Below, one piece after another: positions 11,460 to 24,209 of a stretch of 64,000 nt of DNA. Source of the DNA: Oikopleura dioica (lineage: Eukaryota > Chordata > Appendicularia > Copelata > Oikopleuridae); contig OU015569.1 of NCBI GenBank assembly GCA_907165135.1, positions 5,828,001 through 5,892,000 on the forward strand, given 5' to 3'. The translations under genes were made by a program, and so were the position numbers. The notes below the pieces were generated by a model that saw only the letters and a program-made list of their open reading frames with translations, was not told where the DNA came from and made no database searches. The first letter of the stretch is position 1. The number at the start of each line of letters is the position of its first letter.

Positions 11460-12065
11460 TTATTTTGAGCCAGTAAGATTGATCAGGGCGTCGACAGGAG
11501 ATCTGTTTTCTTGAAGAGATTTTATGGCGTCGTTTCGACTAACTCCAGTGATTCCCATCAAATGAGTTATGTCTTCTTCTCGTAGATCGCCTTTTTCAAG
11601 CGTTTCTGTTCCGAGGACCATTCCTTTTGCTTCTGATTGCTCTCCTTTTTTCTTTTCGAGCATTTCGACATAGTTTTCGGCAGTAACAACTTTGCCATTG
11701 AGGATAACTTTCATCGATTTCTTCTCCGTCCGTGTAATCCTCGCAATTTTGTGTTCAAGACTTTCCCACGCCATTTTTGGACAACATTGAATTTCAGTTT
11801 TCTTTTTACGGACTTTCAAATGAATAGTCGCGCAGTGGTCGCATTTGTGGTTGGGCGAGAATTTTCCAATCTTTTGGCAGACTTTTCTATGCGAAGGCCA
11901 GCTCAGCTCCTGACACTTTCTTACAAATTGTCAGTTACAATATTCGATATCCATAGTTCGCTATTAAATTTACCTTGAGCAGTATCTTGATTTGCAGGCT
12001 GCGCATTGAAAGGGACTTTCATCTTTGCTGCAGTATGTGCAAAAGAGCGTTTCATCCTGATCCAT
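11460..12065 (-). CDS. MYND zinc finger and UBA domain protein
   Basis: Two exons encode about 180 residues. The N-terminus is a MYND-type zinc finger: CTYC, then CAAC, YCSRKCQ and a final H-x3-C (SHRKVC). A second Cys/His pair follows (HKCDHC). The middle is Lys-rich and helical. The C-terminus is a UBA-like domain (EEDITHLMGITGVSRNDAIK to ALINLTGSK), similar in style to the UBA of HYPK and NAC-alpha. I do not know a named vertebrate protein with just this pair, so no symbol is given. The pair suggests a protein-interaction adaptor. The ATG follows a CTTTTAG acceptor by five bases. Confidence 0.72.
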
Positions 12066-12213
12066 TGAGTCTAAAAGTTATCATTTTTCGACGAAGCACC
12101 GAAAGAAAGCCCTATTTTTAGGCAGTGACTTGGAACAGAAATTGATAGGAAACGGAGAGTAGAATAGAATCATGATCACACTGATCAATGAAGAAAAAAT
12201 TCAGACAGAAAAA

Positions 12214-12908
12214 TTAGTTTTCATCCATCTTCTCGGTAGGCTTTGGAAGTTGATTTATTATAGAATCAGCAGTCGTTGTTGATGTCATTTGAGTGGCACT
12301 AGATCTCTCGGAAGCAGTTGTGATGTCCGTGACGAGGGTGCCATCAGATTTTACGGAACTGAGCCCAGAGAGAGTGGATTTCTCCGATCCGAGAACACTT
12401 GAAGAGGCAGCCGACTTGACGGACTCTTTGTGAGAGCTATAACGGTATAAGATAACAATTCCTAAATATATTTTCACCTATTAACCGAGACTTCTGATCT
12501 CTCCTCGTCGCCCTCCATCAAATCGCCAAGTTCAGGAACTACCTTTTTCATCGCCCGCTTGAAAGCGCCATCAATTGCATCAATTCTTTCGGCGGCTTCG
12601 GACTCTTTTAGTTTTGGTTAGCTTCATTGATTCGTTTGAATGTATTACCAGACATAAAGGAGGTTTTTCTCGATCTTGTTGCTCCGTCGTCATTCGATTG
12701 AATAAGAATAGGTTCTAGTTTTACTTTAATAATGCACATTTGCATATTTTAATATACCAGTTTGTCTATTATTTTGGTTCGCGAAGGGACTCTTGTGCCC
12801 CTTCGCTTTCATGATTCCGGTAAAGCGCGCGTTGATCGACAGTTTCTGCTCATTTTTAATGACGATTTTAAATGCCTGCCTCGATGGCTTTGGTTGAATA
12901 AGCGACAT
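12214..12908 (-). CDS. Small basic Ser-rich protein with CHTOP-like N-terminus
   Basis: Four exons encode roughly 200 residues. The first 30 residues (FKIVIKNEQKLSINARFTGI and a following MKAKG) resemble the start of CHTOP, an mRNA-export and PRMT1-target protein whose N-terminus has SLNERFTNMLKNK. No RG-rich centre typical of CHTOP is present. Instead there is an acidic helical stretch (GAFKRAMKKVVPELGDLMEG) and a Ser/Thr-rich tail ending in KPTEKMDEN. It could be a diverged export adaptor or an unrelated chromatin protein. It starts 113 bp after the MTOR stop and ends 148 bp before the MYND gene, in line with the cluster. Confidence 0.6.
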
Positions 12909-13021
12909 AACGACTTTTTCTAAAAAGCAGATTCTATTTAGAGGAATCGAAGATTGCTGTTTTCTCGAATGAATTGTTTTTGAAGAAAAGAAGTGTTAGA
13001 GTGTGAAGAGAACGGTAAGAA

Positions 13022-16000
13022 TCACCAGTAAATGCACCATCCGGTATAATGCTGACATAAGTTTTCAATATTACGCGCTTCGTAGATAAGCCTGTCAACC
13101 TGAATGAAACACAATAAAAAAGAGAGTTTAGGTCAAGGTCTATTACCTGATCTTTCACCGAGAGAGTATTCGTATTTTCGTCTACTTCGTTGAAGTCTTT
13201 TCCCTCTAACTTTGCGGTTACCCTTTGAATCTTTACTTTCGCGTCATCGGCTTCCACCGATATTTGACCATGCTTTTGGACCCGGCGATGCTGACTTTCA
13301 GCGACGACGGGGTCTATTTTATTTGTTGATAATTAGTTAACGAAATTTTAATACCGTTAATGAAGGCTTCCAGAACAGCCAGAATGGACTCTTTATTTGA
13401 CCTGCACATGTCCATGCTCTCGAGGCAGATTTTCTTAAATGTTCCGTCGACGCCCGTTACTTCCATCGCATTAACCAGCATTCTTGTCAGTCGGAATGGC
13501 ACTTTTTCCGGCACATGTTCTCGCTTTTAGCAAGTTAGAATTGTAGGTAAAATGCTCACTTTTACCTTCATGGCGTTTTCAAAAGAATCGCCGAAATCAA
13601 TATGCGCAATCTTTCCAGAAGTAGTGATGATCAGAATGTTGCTCACGTGTCGATCGCCTAATCCTAGTATGTATCCGACCATACTCATCATGGCCAGGGA
13701 ACAGACAAAGTTCGTCCTGCGCTCAAACCAAATGTCAGCAGACGCCGACTGGAGCCATAGAATTCGCGCTAGATCGTACCCTCGGTCTTCAGTGACCTTT
13801 TGAACGTATTGGAACATTTCAACTTTTTGGAGAATTGAACAGTTTTGAATCGCAGAATCTAAAACTGCCTTTAAACCATCTGACCAAGTAATTTTTTGTA
13901 CCTTGAGGTAATCTTTCTTTTTCATGCTCCTTTTCTGGATGAGGTGTAACGTTTAATCGTTTTTGACGGATCCACTTGAGCAATTCATTGATTGTCTCTA
14001 GAGAAACAATCATTAAACCTAATCAACGTTGATTTCGAACCAGAGTTGTCTATCCATCGGACGAGACCACTTTGAAGACCGTTCTCATTAGTCATAGGGA
14101 TAATTGAGTATTTTATAACTTCGATGTCTTTCTTTCTCAAATTATTGTTCATCTTGATCAAACTATTCATAAGGTCGAATAACTGCATCACGCGCTCATC
14201 GAGTCGCAAGTCCTCCTTCCCTAAAAAGGACATGTTAAATACAGGGTAAAAAGTGGACATTAACCTTTGAGCAAGAATTGGTGACGCTGGCCGTCAGAGC
14301 CATTGATAAATATTTTCCTAGGTTTCTGCTTCGATTTGAGAATTTCAATTTCAGAAGCGACAGAATGGATTCTGACGAGATCCATTCCTGGCTGATATGT
14401 TCCCGGTATTGCCAGCTCCATATCTTTGACTTCCAGTAGTTTTGTTGAGACCTAAAAAACATAAGTTTTACATTTCAAGGCAGAAAGTAACCTTTTTCAA
14501 ATCCAACTTCGTCATGCCGCTCGCTTTATCCTTTATCTTTCGTTTAATTTCCTGATACTTCCTCATTAGATCTTCAAGATCATTTTCTGTTTCATCTCCA
14601 TTCAAAAGTCGTCTTTGAAAGATATTAAGTAAAATGGGCGTCTCAAAATAAAAGAAACCTGAGATGACGATCTGCACTGGTGATGTTCTCGTGGAAAGTG
14701 CTTTTGAACTCCACTTCAGAAAGATTTCTAGTTTGCTGCGTATTTAGAACCATCTCATGAAGACCGCGCATTCGTCGCTTTATGTATTCAATCTTTTGAC
14801 GCCTGTCGAGCTCCTGGTTGTTCTGTTGACAATAGAACTTTTGTAAGATGTCTAAAAATCTTATTACTGCATCAAAGAGTTCGACAAACCTTCCAAAGCT
14901 TCATTCCACTGATCAATCCACAACATCGCTACCGAAACAAGCTCCGTTGAAATCATTTCAGCTTCTTTAACGAGATTCCTAAAATTTCGAGTAAGAGTTT
15001 GTGATTTCGCGGTCAAGTACTTCGAATGATCACGAATGCGGTTAATGATACTTTTGGCGAGATCGCTTTGACGTTCGTTTTCTTGGGTCGCATTTTTCTG
15101 GGCATAAATGAGCGACCAAAGTATCCCTTGAGCATGCTTTTCTCCAATATGCGAGAGAATTTCTGAAGGTTGGCTAATTAAATCATTTTTATTTGAACTT
15201 TTACCTGGAATGTTATCAACTTTCTTCATATCCATGATGGCGATTAGCTGTGGAACAACTTTTAGCCAACGCTCTGGATCGCAAGAGAGCGGTTCGTTTC
15301 GAATAGTCTCTAATAACCGTCCTTCACTCGCGTGCATAAATTCAGACGTCTCTGCGTCTTCAAGGTCCTTGTTGATTTCAGCCATGATATTCAATATACG
15401 AAGCATATCCTGTAGCACTGATTTTTGTGAGAGCTTCACAGACTCGTAGAAATATTTGAGAGCATCCACGGAGAAGTTCGCGATTTCTTTGTAAATCGGT
15501 GATCGAATCTGCTTGAATAGTTCCGCTGCTTTTTCCTGATCGTCTTGACTTGAATTTTCCCGTTGGAGTTGAAGCTGTCTAACTGTAAGCGCGTCCCCTT
15601 CTCGAATGCGACGGACAGAATCCAGAGCGAAATTGGCATACGAATGAACTGCTTTATATCGTCTTTTGATGAACTCACGGCTTTGCGCATCTTTTTTATT
15701 GAGGGCGTCGATGGCTGTCATGTACAGGTCTTTGATCTCACTCACTCTCTTCGTCAGAATCGGAATTTGATTCGGCTGAGGAACAGTCGTTCTCCTCATT
15801 TCTGCCTGCCTACAGTAAGTCATCGCTAATACTATTCTTTCGTCGTCGGACATACGTTCCCGGTCGCGCAAATCCTTCAATCTGTTTTTCAGAGGTTTCA
15901 AATCGTCACACAACCGCGTGATAATTTGAATGCCCTTGTCTTCTGATTTAGGTCGCACTTCCAAATCAGGTATAGCAACATGCTTAACGTATTTGTAAAG

Positions 16001-19000
16001 CGCTCTAATTTTCAACGGGGAAATCTTCAGCGATACTTGTCGTCCTTGTATATTCTCAACAAGCCCCGGGAAACTCAGCATTTCAACATAATTCCAACTA
16101 TCGATGTTAGGCAATATCTTCTTGATTGTCTGGCGTGCGATCTCTGTTCGTCCAGATTTGGCAGCAAGTGACATGAATTTAAGCATTGATCTTTTTCGGG
16201 TGATTACACTGTGAATACTCTATGATCACAAGACTGTTATTTGTTTATTGAATATCTGTAACATATGGGTAGATGCCCTCCATGACTTCGGGAAGTCTGT
16301 CTTGACTATATAGATAATAAACCCAGTAGATGAAACTAAATAAAACGAAAGAAGAGGGAAAAATAATTCGGGAGAGATTATCAACAGAGCGAGCGAACTC
16401 TTTGTAAAATGTTGCTCCCAACGCCAGCTCTTTTTCATTAAGGGTTGTGTTCTTTGGCACAGCAACTGGAGTACTGACATCCATCATAGGTATGCTTCTG
16501 AAAACACTATGGTCACCATTATATTGACTTCAATTGATAGAACCTTCTACTAAGCGATGCGTAGTTAGAAAGCGGAAGAAGTTGCGACTGTGAAATTGAC
16601 TGAGGCATATCTTGGCCGAATCCCATGAAGGAAGAACCATACGGGCCCGAAACAGGTAAAGTTCTTCGTTCAATCCGCTTCTTTTGGAGAATTTCGAGAA
16701 AGCCAGTTTTCTGACGTGAGATGAAATTGACCGCAGCATATTCTAATAGAGCCGCAAAAACGAAAAGCATGCAGAAAGACATCCAAATGTCTATAGCTTT
16801 TATATACGACACCTTCGGCAATGAACTGGATGCTCCTGACGTCTGTGTCGTAATTGTAAGGACAGTAGTGATGCCTAGAGCTGTGCGCGCAGGGGCTGCC
16901 TCAATATTGATCCAAAAGGAAACCCAGCTTAGGACAACGATGAGCAGCGATGGAACATATAACTACAATTATCAAGTAAATGTTATAAATAAAGAAATTT
17001 ACTTGAATAAGATAGTAACCCATTTCACGTTTCAAAACAAGAATTCCTTTTAAGCAAGTGAAAGTACCAGTATTGTAAACTTTGTCACAGTTGGCTTAAA
17101 TTGGGTCAAATGAAAGAATCATATAGAAAATAATATCAAGTATCGACCCATGACAATATGATAGCCTTTGATAGAAAACTGGGGCAAAGCGAGAGTCTTG
17201 GATAGCTGGATAGCATCAGTATCTTGCCACACAAAAATCAAATCACGCTTGTCGTAACCGAACGATTCCACTAAAAATAATCGAGAAATCGCTTAGGAAT
17301 GATATTACGTTCTATATTGCATTGCTGCAGATCCATCGGGAAGATCAAAAGATCCATGTAGCAAGCCAGTGTTAGTGTTATTCTTATTGAAACGTAAATG
17401 TCACCATTTTTGTAGACCCTGACTAGCTTTTTATCGATTTTACGAAAAGGTTGCAATTTTTGAAAGTGATTTAGTTTTGAGTTTAAATCTCTTCCTTGTT
17501 ATCTTGAGTGACTTTATGAAAGTTGGCTTTCTTCTCGTTGGCGAAAAACAAATCAGGAAGCCAGAAGCGTTGGAGAATAGAGGGATGCACGACAAGGGAG
17601 TCATCATCAAAAAGCCCATCGTAACGTAAGCGAGGATCATTCCACCGCATACGGAGAAAAACATTCAAGCGATAGTCCATCGTTGTTTCGGCGATCGAGT
17701 CCATTGAATTGACAAAAATATTAATCGAAATGTTTGAAGGCCGCTGTTTATCGTTCGGGCGTATTTTATTATCATAACCCTGTAGAATCCGCTCAAGTAG
17801 AAGCGTCGGATTTTTAGAGGGCGGTATGGTCGGCTGTCTATCGTTATAGCCTGAATTCTTAACAGCGCTACGGATTTGGGCGCAAATGAAGGCCTACCGA
17901 AAACGATCCTCGATTGCTTTCGTAATCATATTCTCCAAAGGAACGGCCACGAGTATTTTCTTGACTACCATAGTAATCAAAATTATTTCTCCCTTGATTT
18001 GCAGTCTGTATATTTCTGTCATACTCTGCGGATGAGCTATATGAATCGACATTTCCGTAGGAATCGCCAGACGGGCGATAGCCATTGCCTTGCGAACCTT
18101 GAAAAGGACCCCGATTGCCGTTTCCGTAGTCTTGAAAGTTACTCTCTCCATAACGATTTTGATTTCCGTAGTCTCCAGTGTTTCCATATCCTCCTGTGTT
18201 GAAGTTGCTCATTCCAGTATTTGAGCTTTGCTCATTATACGAATTATCTATCGAAAATTAGCGAATGTATAAACCCGGCCTCACCATATTTGTTTCTTTG
18301 CTGATTAGTGTTCGACCATTTGTAGACAGCTAATGCCTCCGAAAAATATAAAAGCAAAAATCTCATTTTCTCGTTTTCACAAGTACAGTCTAAATCTGAA
18401 GCGCAGAAAAAAATAACTGATTTAATTAATTAGCGCGATTAATCACCCGTTCCTGATATTAAAGTGCTCTTCCGTGTCATCCCTGGGGATAACACCGTTG
18501 TTTTGTTGTTTCACTAATGAGCGGAGAAGAAGAATTTTCTGCCATTCTTCGATGACCAGTTGAACTCCATCTACACGACTGCCATCATCAGCTGTAGTTC
18601 CACATAGTCGACTTTCCCACATTTCTTGAATTGCGATCTGCCTTTGTCGATTCGCCGTCCGATGAACGATAACTTCTTCGAGCTCTGAGCAGAGTTGCGC
18701 GTTGAAAACAGTTACGTAAACTCTTGAGTAGTTTTTGTCTTGCATTGTGAGGGATGTTTCTAGCTCTTTACGAGCCTCGATTGTCCACTTTTTGCGTCTT
18801 CGTACTTAGAGTTCTGCACTGAATGGACAGCTCTATAGAAAGCGCCGTCGAAAGAATTAACGGGGATAATTTGGTGAAGACGCTGAAACTCGTCCCAGTT
18901 TCCCAAATGCCAAGCAGCTGTTGTTCCAAGTTTTACAGCATCAATTTTCTGATCCTCAATCTCTTCATCAAACTCGTATACCTTCGTACATAGCTCGTCC

Positions 19001-22000
19001 CACTCTCCAAGAGCCTCTAAGCAGCGCATATAACCAAGTTTGTCATACGGATTGTCATTCCCATCGGCATAAAGTGTCTTTGCTTCCTCCCATCGATTAA
19101 GCTTCTCGAACCACTCTGCACTGACCGTAATTTCATTCCCCTTTGCGAATTCAAGAACTCCCTCAGCAGCTTCTTGCTCACCTAGCTTCTGGAAACTCTT
19201 TATGAGACTTTCGGCGATTTTGCGTTCCTTTTCTTTATTATCTTTTTCGCTAGTTTTGTAGAGAAATTCCATCTCTCGATAATGCAAAGCCTTTGCATAT
19301 GCATCTGTTCTTTCTGCACAATCCGCGAGCTTGCCGATTCCGTTGAGACCACCGAAAGCCTTAAGGGATCCTCCTGGTTGGTCAAGTCTCTCTTTGTCGA
19401 TATCAGACAATTCGAGGAAATGAGCAAGATCCAAGAAAAATGACAGGATACCTCTTGGAGGATCGGTGTTCTTGCCATCGATGATTTTCAGTAGACCTTT
19501 TGTGATATGATCTCGATAAGGTTTAATAGGATCTTCTGGAATTCGCGTTGCTTCGGAACCATCAATTTGAAGCTCGCGAACAGGCTTAGGCTCTGCCCAC
19601 ATAGCGTAAAATGAGCAATTGAAGATGATCAAATTTATAGGAGTGTTATAAATCCGATCTATTCCTCGAAGACCGCGGATAACATCAGATTTGCTATGGC
19701 TCAAAAACATTTGCTGATTCGTACTTGCAAATCTTTGAAATCTTCAGGGGTTTGGCAGTCAACTTCAAACTCTTCTTTGAGCCAATTGTAATGGGCAGTG
19801 TCATGCTCGTCCTCACCCTCCTTAATCATCGATTGATCGAGAGAAAAGTCATTCTTCAGCGCTTGATCCTCGAAGATCATTTCAGGATCTTCAGATGGCT
19901 TCCATAGACTTCGAGTTCTCATTTGGAAGTAATCATCGTATTCGTCTTCCCATAGATTGAAGTGGCGCATTCCGCTACGCATCGACCTGAGACATTTTAT
20001 CGCAGTCTCTCGAAGGACATAGTCGGTTGTCAATTTAGAAGGATGATCGCCATGATTTTTTATAATGGTATGCTTGTTTGCGGCGACTTCGTACTCCAAG
20101 GCGATAAGAATCGCTTCCGAGAGAATCATAAAGTAATCAGGCATTGCAGTACGTACAATGCGTGCCTCCAGAACGACGAGTATTTCACCTCTGAGTTGAT
20201 CCGAGGACGTAGCGCTCTGCAGCATCGTTGCTAGCGGACGTAGAAGGACAGAATAATGGGCTTCGATGTAGCCGAATTTTCCTATTGCTCGGACTAAATA
20301 AATCGTCGCTTCTTCGTCCTGCGGATCGGTAGATGACTTAAGCTTCTCGAAAAGCTCGAGGATATACCGGACAGCCCATCCCATGTAATCCTTGAACTCG
20401 TATTGAAGATTGTAAGCCGCCTGATAGATAAGCTGAGCGAGTTTCTTCCGCAGAGGTGCGTGGCTTATATCTTTCTGTGTATCCATTGTTTGTCGTATAT
20501 CGTTCATAAAGGGCAAAACGCGTCGACGCATTTTCTGCAGAAGCTTTTCGAACAGACCGAGAATGTTTGATTTGATGTCTTTCTTTGCTGAGGGATCTTG
20601 TGCGATGCGATGTAACTCTGGCATTACTTTTCCTAAGTGAGGGAGGATATTTGTTCCAGCCCGTTGTATAAGCAGATCAAGAGAATGAAGAGGAGCAGTA
20701 ACATCGCCTCCATGAGAGAGTTTGGCTTTTATTAACTCAACAGCAACCCTGATGATGAATTTCTCGTCAGGGCATCTGCATTCGTTGACAAGCATCTCAT
20801 TTATACTCGTGAATCCATCTTGCTTGTCATTCTTACTGTTGGAACGGCGCTTCTTAGTTATTTCCTTATACTGGTACGGATCTAGTGCTCCCAGCCGACC
20901 AATCATTCGCAGGGCCTCCTCATTAATTTCATGCTGCATTGTTTTCTTATCTGCAGTTACCAAGGCTAACATGTCATCCATAAGCTTTCGGTGCTTGAAA
21001 TAGGGACTAATAACGTAGTTATGATGCTCGATGAGCGACGAGAGACAACGAAGTGCGGATACTTTCACAGTTGGCTCAGTTGTTTCAACCAACAGTCGGT
21101 AAATGAGCGAAAAGAAACGATTCAGGGTGCCTTTTTCTAGTCGTGGACCGTTGACAGCAGATATTGCGGATAGACAGTCAATAAGAGTGCATGTCATTCG
21201 AGGAGGGTAGCTTTGGACGTATTCGTAAGAGAGTAGTGGTTCAATTTGACGAATGGTGGGGTCAACGAAGAGAGATAACTGGGCCTGGTTTGCGTGACGG
21301 AAGAGAACCTAAGACATTTGTAAGACAATTTTAAAACCAAGAACCCAAAAGGGGAACATGGGGGTAAGATCGCCAGGGCTTGCTTTAGAGCGGCTTTCCA
21401 CGGTCATTGGGGCATGAGTGACCTCACGGCCAGGATAATCCGCTCACCGAAGTAAGGCCTTCAATAAAAGAAAAATATTTTTAGATACTTCTATTGAACC
21501 CCTTATGGTTTCTAGTGGATATCACTAGAATGCTTTTTACCTCCAAAAGCCTCGCAGAAGCTTGATCGGGCATCTGCAATTGTGTCCACAGATCATTTAT
21601 CATCATTCTAATGTGTGGCATCGTCTCTGCGGCATTCATCGCATTCAGTCGTCCAATGATTTCCATCACGGCTTCTTGCACCTCCAGTCTGTCTGTGAAA
21701 TTCTCTTCTTTTATCGGATACGGCTGGTGAATCGCGTTCATGATCCGCTCCAAGTTATGTTGATGAATGAGATATGCATCGAACTCGGGCTTCAAGGAGC
21801 GGTAAATTGCTAGCTTTAGCTGAGTCGATTGGCTTTCCTGCCTGTATGGAATGATCGTATCAGCAATTTGTAACAGTTTTCGGATAATATTAGAAATCGT
21901 TGTTTCGCCAACAAGATTGGGTCCACAGGTGGAAGAATGGATGATGAAGAGACGCAAAACCCGAGTTACTGCTTTAGCGGCAGCGATTTTCACCTGAATT

Positions 22001-24087
22001 TTTTCCTTCGGGTTGAAATATTCCTTCCAGCGATAGATGAGTTTTTTATACCGTGAGAAATCCGTAAATTCGAAACACTCTAGCGCTTTCAAAGAAGCAA
22101 TTCGCTTTCTGACGGAAACTCGGCCAAAGTCGAAATCCTCGCCATTTTTGAATGGTATCAAAACAGAAAGACTGGATAAGCAGGAGTGATCGTCCGAATA
22201 GCCATTCATAATTTGACTAGGAAGGCGTTCATTGAAGAGGTTTTTTAGCAGGACCTGCTCCATTCCATGTGAGACCTGGTCACGGGATATCTTCGAGTTC
22301 AAGGACTGAACGCATCGAATCCACGAGTCCTTGATCTCAATAAGACCGAAGGCTACGATCATGTTCAGAAATTCCTTATTCTGTGGCTTGAACCAGAGCT
22401 TCTTGTGGAGATCCGTAAGGCTTATCGAAATCAGTTCAATGCACTGGAATAATGTTGGATCACAATCCACGCTCCCCCTATTCATTTGAAAGTGAATAAA
22501 AGCTTCTTTTAGCACACTCTTGAGTTTGGGAATAACTTTAGTGTCGATCTGCTCTTCGAGAACTGTCGTCGGCCTTGTACTTGGATCAGCCAATTCCGAG
22601 TCTGACTCGCATATTAAATGAATGATCATTCCCATGCTCAGCAATGCTGTTCCCTGATTTCGTCGGACTGCTGTTTTTTGATTACCAGCAGGCGCGATCT
22701 CTTGGAGACAGTACTCAATAGTTTTGACGAAGAAGGGCTCAAACTTCTTTGGATTGAAGGCACAAAGTTTAGGCAACAGTGGAAGGAGATACGGGTGAAT
22801 ATTGATCGAGTTTTTCATCGAACGTTGGTTAAGCACGAGCGTTGAAAGGGTTTGTATGTGCTCGTCGAGAAGTCTTTCGGCAGTGGAGGAGTTAGGTTGG
22901 AGGTTGGTGAAGCGCGCGCCTCCCATGGGGTTTTCTAGCGCTTCTTCTTCTAAATCATACTTGAAAACCGCGTCGAAGAACTTCTCTGTTTTATTCTTCT
23001 GGGCACATGGATTCCATGTCTGGGCGATTCTTTTAGTCGGTTATTTACAAATAGCCTACGAAAAGAAAAATATTTTTAGTATGAATTAACCATGCCTGAG
23101 TTTTTTGAGGCAACTTTTCAATGAGTTAGTATAGTTGTTTTTAGCAGCGGAAATATCTACAAGCAGGTAGCAACATAGAAGCGGCCCTATTCGATCGCTC
23201 TCCGTATTTTTTAGTCCTTCGATGATGCTTTTGACGAGATCTTTAGGCCACGCCCGGACATCGCTGAGAGCAGTCTCACGTGAAGCTACAAGATTGAGAA
23301 TTGCTTTGAGTGCGCTAAAGGCAGCGACTCGCATTTCATTGTGCTCAGAGTTGACGGACTCGCAAACGATTTTTATGAGCTTGGCGACAATTTTATCTGT
23401 TTTTCGACTGTTTCGACGCATTGCCGAGCGAAAGTGATTCCTGTAGAAATCGATGGGGTGCTTTGAGGCCATGTGGAAGTAGAATAAGCAAGCATGGTAG
23501 CGTTTCACTTGGTCCTCGTGGAATAAGAGTTCGTCGAATTTGGACGTAGCAGGCCAAATCGCCATGCCCGACATGCAGGTAGAATATACAAGCATCATGA
23601 GCTCCGAAATCAAGATATCTTTCCTTTGAAAAGTTCTATTCTTGTTGTTGTCGTGAGCTTCCATGAGCAGTGAGGACAGACGGTTGGAAATAATAATGTG
23701 CTCTTGGAATATCTCGTGTGAGATCTTGAAGCAAATGTACGCACAGATAGCACCCGCGAATTTTGAGTCTGCACTTCCCCCAGAATTAACGATTTTCTTC
23801 AAATTAGTGGCCGAGAAGTCGGATCCTTGCCGTGCGTGGCGGTTGTCTACCAAGAGAATGAGGATTTCCTCCTGCAACTTTTCCCTGAATTCTCGCCATT
23901 CTTTCGAGGTGCGCACATTCTCCTCAAAAGTCTTCTTTATGTGCAGGTAGAATTTGCGGGCGCAAACGACGAGATCGTCGGAGTAATGGTCGCTTTGCCA
24001 GTTCTTCTTTATTTGCTGCGTCAGCTCGATCGCATATTGCAGGGCAGCGACGTTCCAGCTGTTCGACTGCAGTTCCACCGCCGACAT
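13022..24087 (-). CDS. MTOR: Serine/threonine kinase mTOR
   Basis: mTOR is the catalytic subunit of TORC1 and TORC2, which couple nutrients and growth factors to translation and growth. Over some twenty exons the protein shows N-terminal HEAT repeats (divergent from human; better matched from about 22.9 kb on), the FAT domain ([27 protein letters not shown]), the FRB region ([19 protein letters not shown]), and the kinase domain with [14 protein letters not shown], the catalytic loop [13 protein letters not shown] and the metal-binding HIDFGD. The C-terminal FATC ends [13 protein letters not shown], like the vertebrate ending. A five-codon uORF overlaps the start codon. The intron 16191-18446 contains the whole glycine-receptor gene. 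CIAO1 ends 122 bp upstream. Confidence 0.95.
16244..16249 (-). terminator. AATAAA overlapping the glycine-receptor stop codon
   Basis: The minus-strand sequence reads CAATAAAC, where TAA is the receptor stop codon, so the polyadenylation signal begins inside the last sense codon. It lies about 53 bp before the MTOR acceptor and would allow 3'-end formation within the host intron. Confidence 0.6.
16245..18366 (-). CDS. Glycine receptor alpha-type chloride channel
   Basis: This is a pentameric Cys-loop anion channel subunit. A short hydrophobic N-terminus ([11 protein letters not shown]) is followed by an unusual stretch of some 115 residues rich in Gly, Asn, Tyr and Ser. The conserved ectodomain comes next: [34 protein letters not shown], the Cys-loop [15 protein letters not shown], and the second, glycine-receptor-type disulphide loop with VYNTGTFTC. 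Then M1, the pore helix after [17 protein letters not shown] (the PAR motif gives anion selectivity), M3 ([20 protein letters not shown]) and M4. It is complete and lies wholly within an MTOR intron on the same strand. It is clearly a GLRA-class subunit, but orthology to GLRA1-4 cannot be set. Confidence 0.92.
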
Positions 24088-24209
24088 TACAGTAATATCA
24101 TGTTCTGAGTCTACGAAAAAAATAATCAGATCTTTTAAACAAAGATTATCAGTGAATTATCAGTTATCAAATCAGTTCAGATTTACAGAATATTTGAAAA
24201 GAAGGACTT

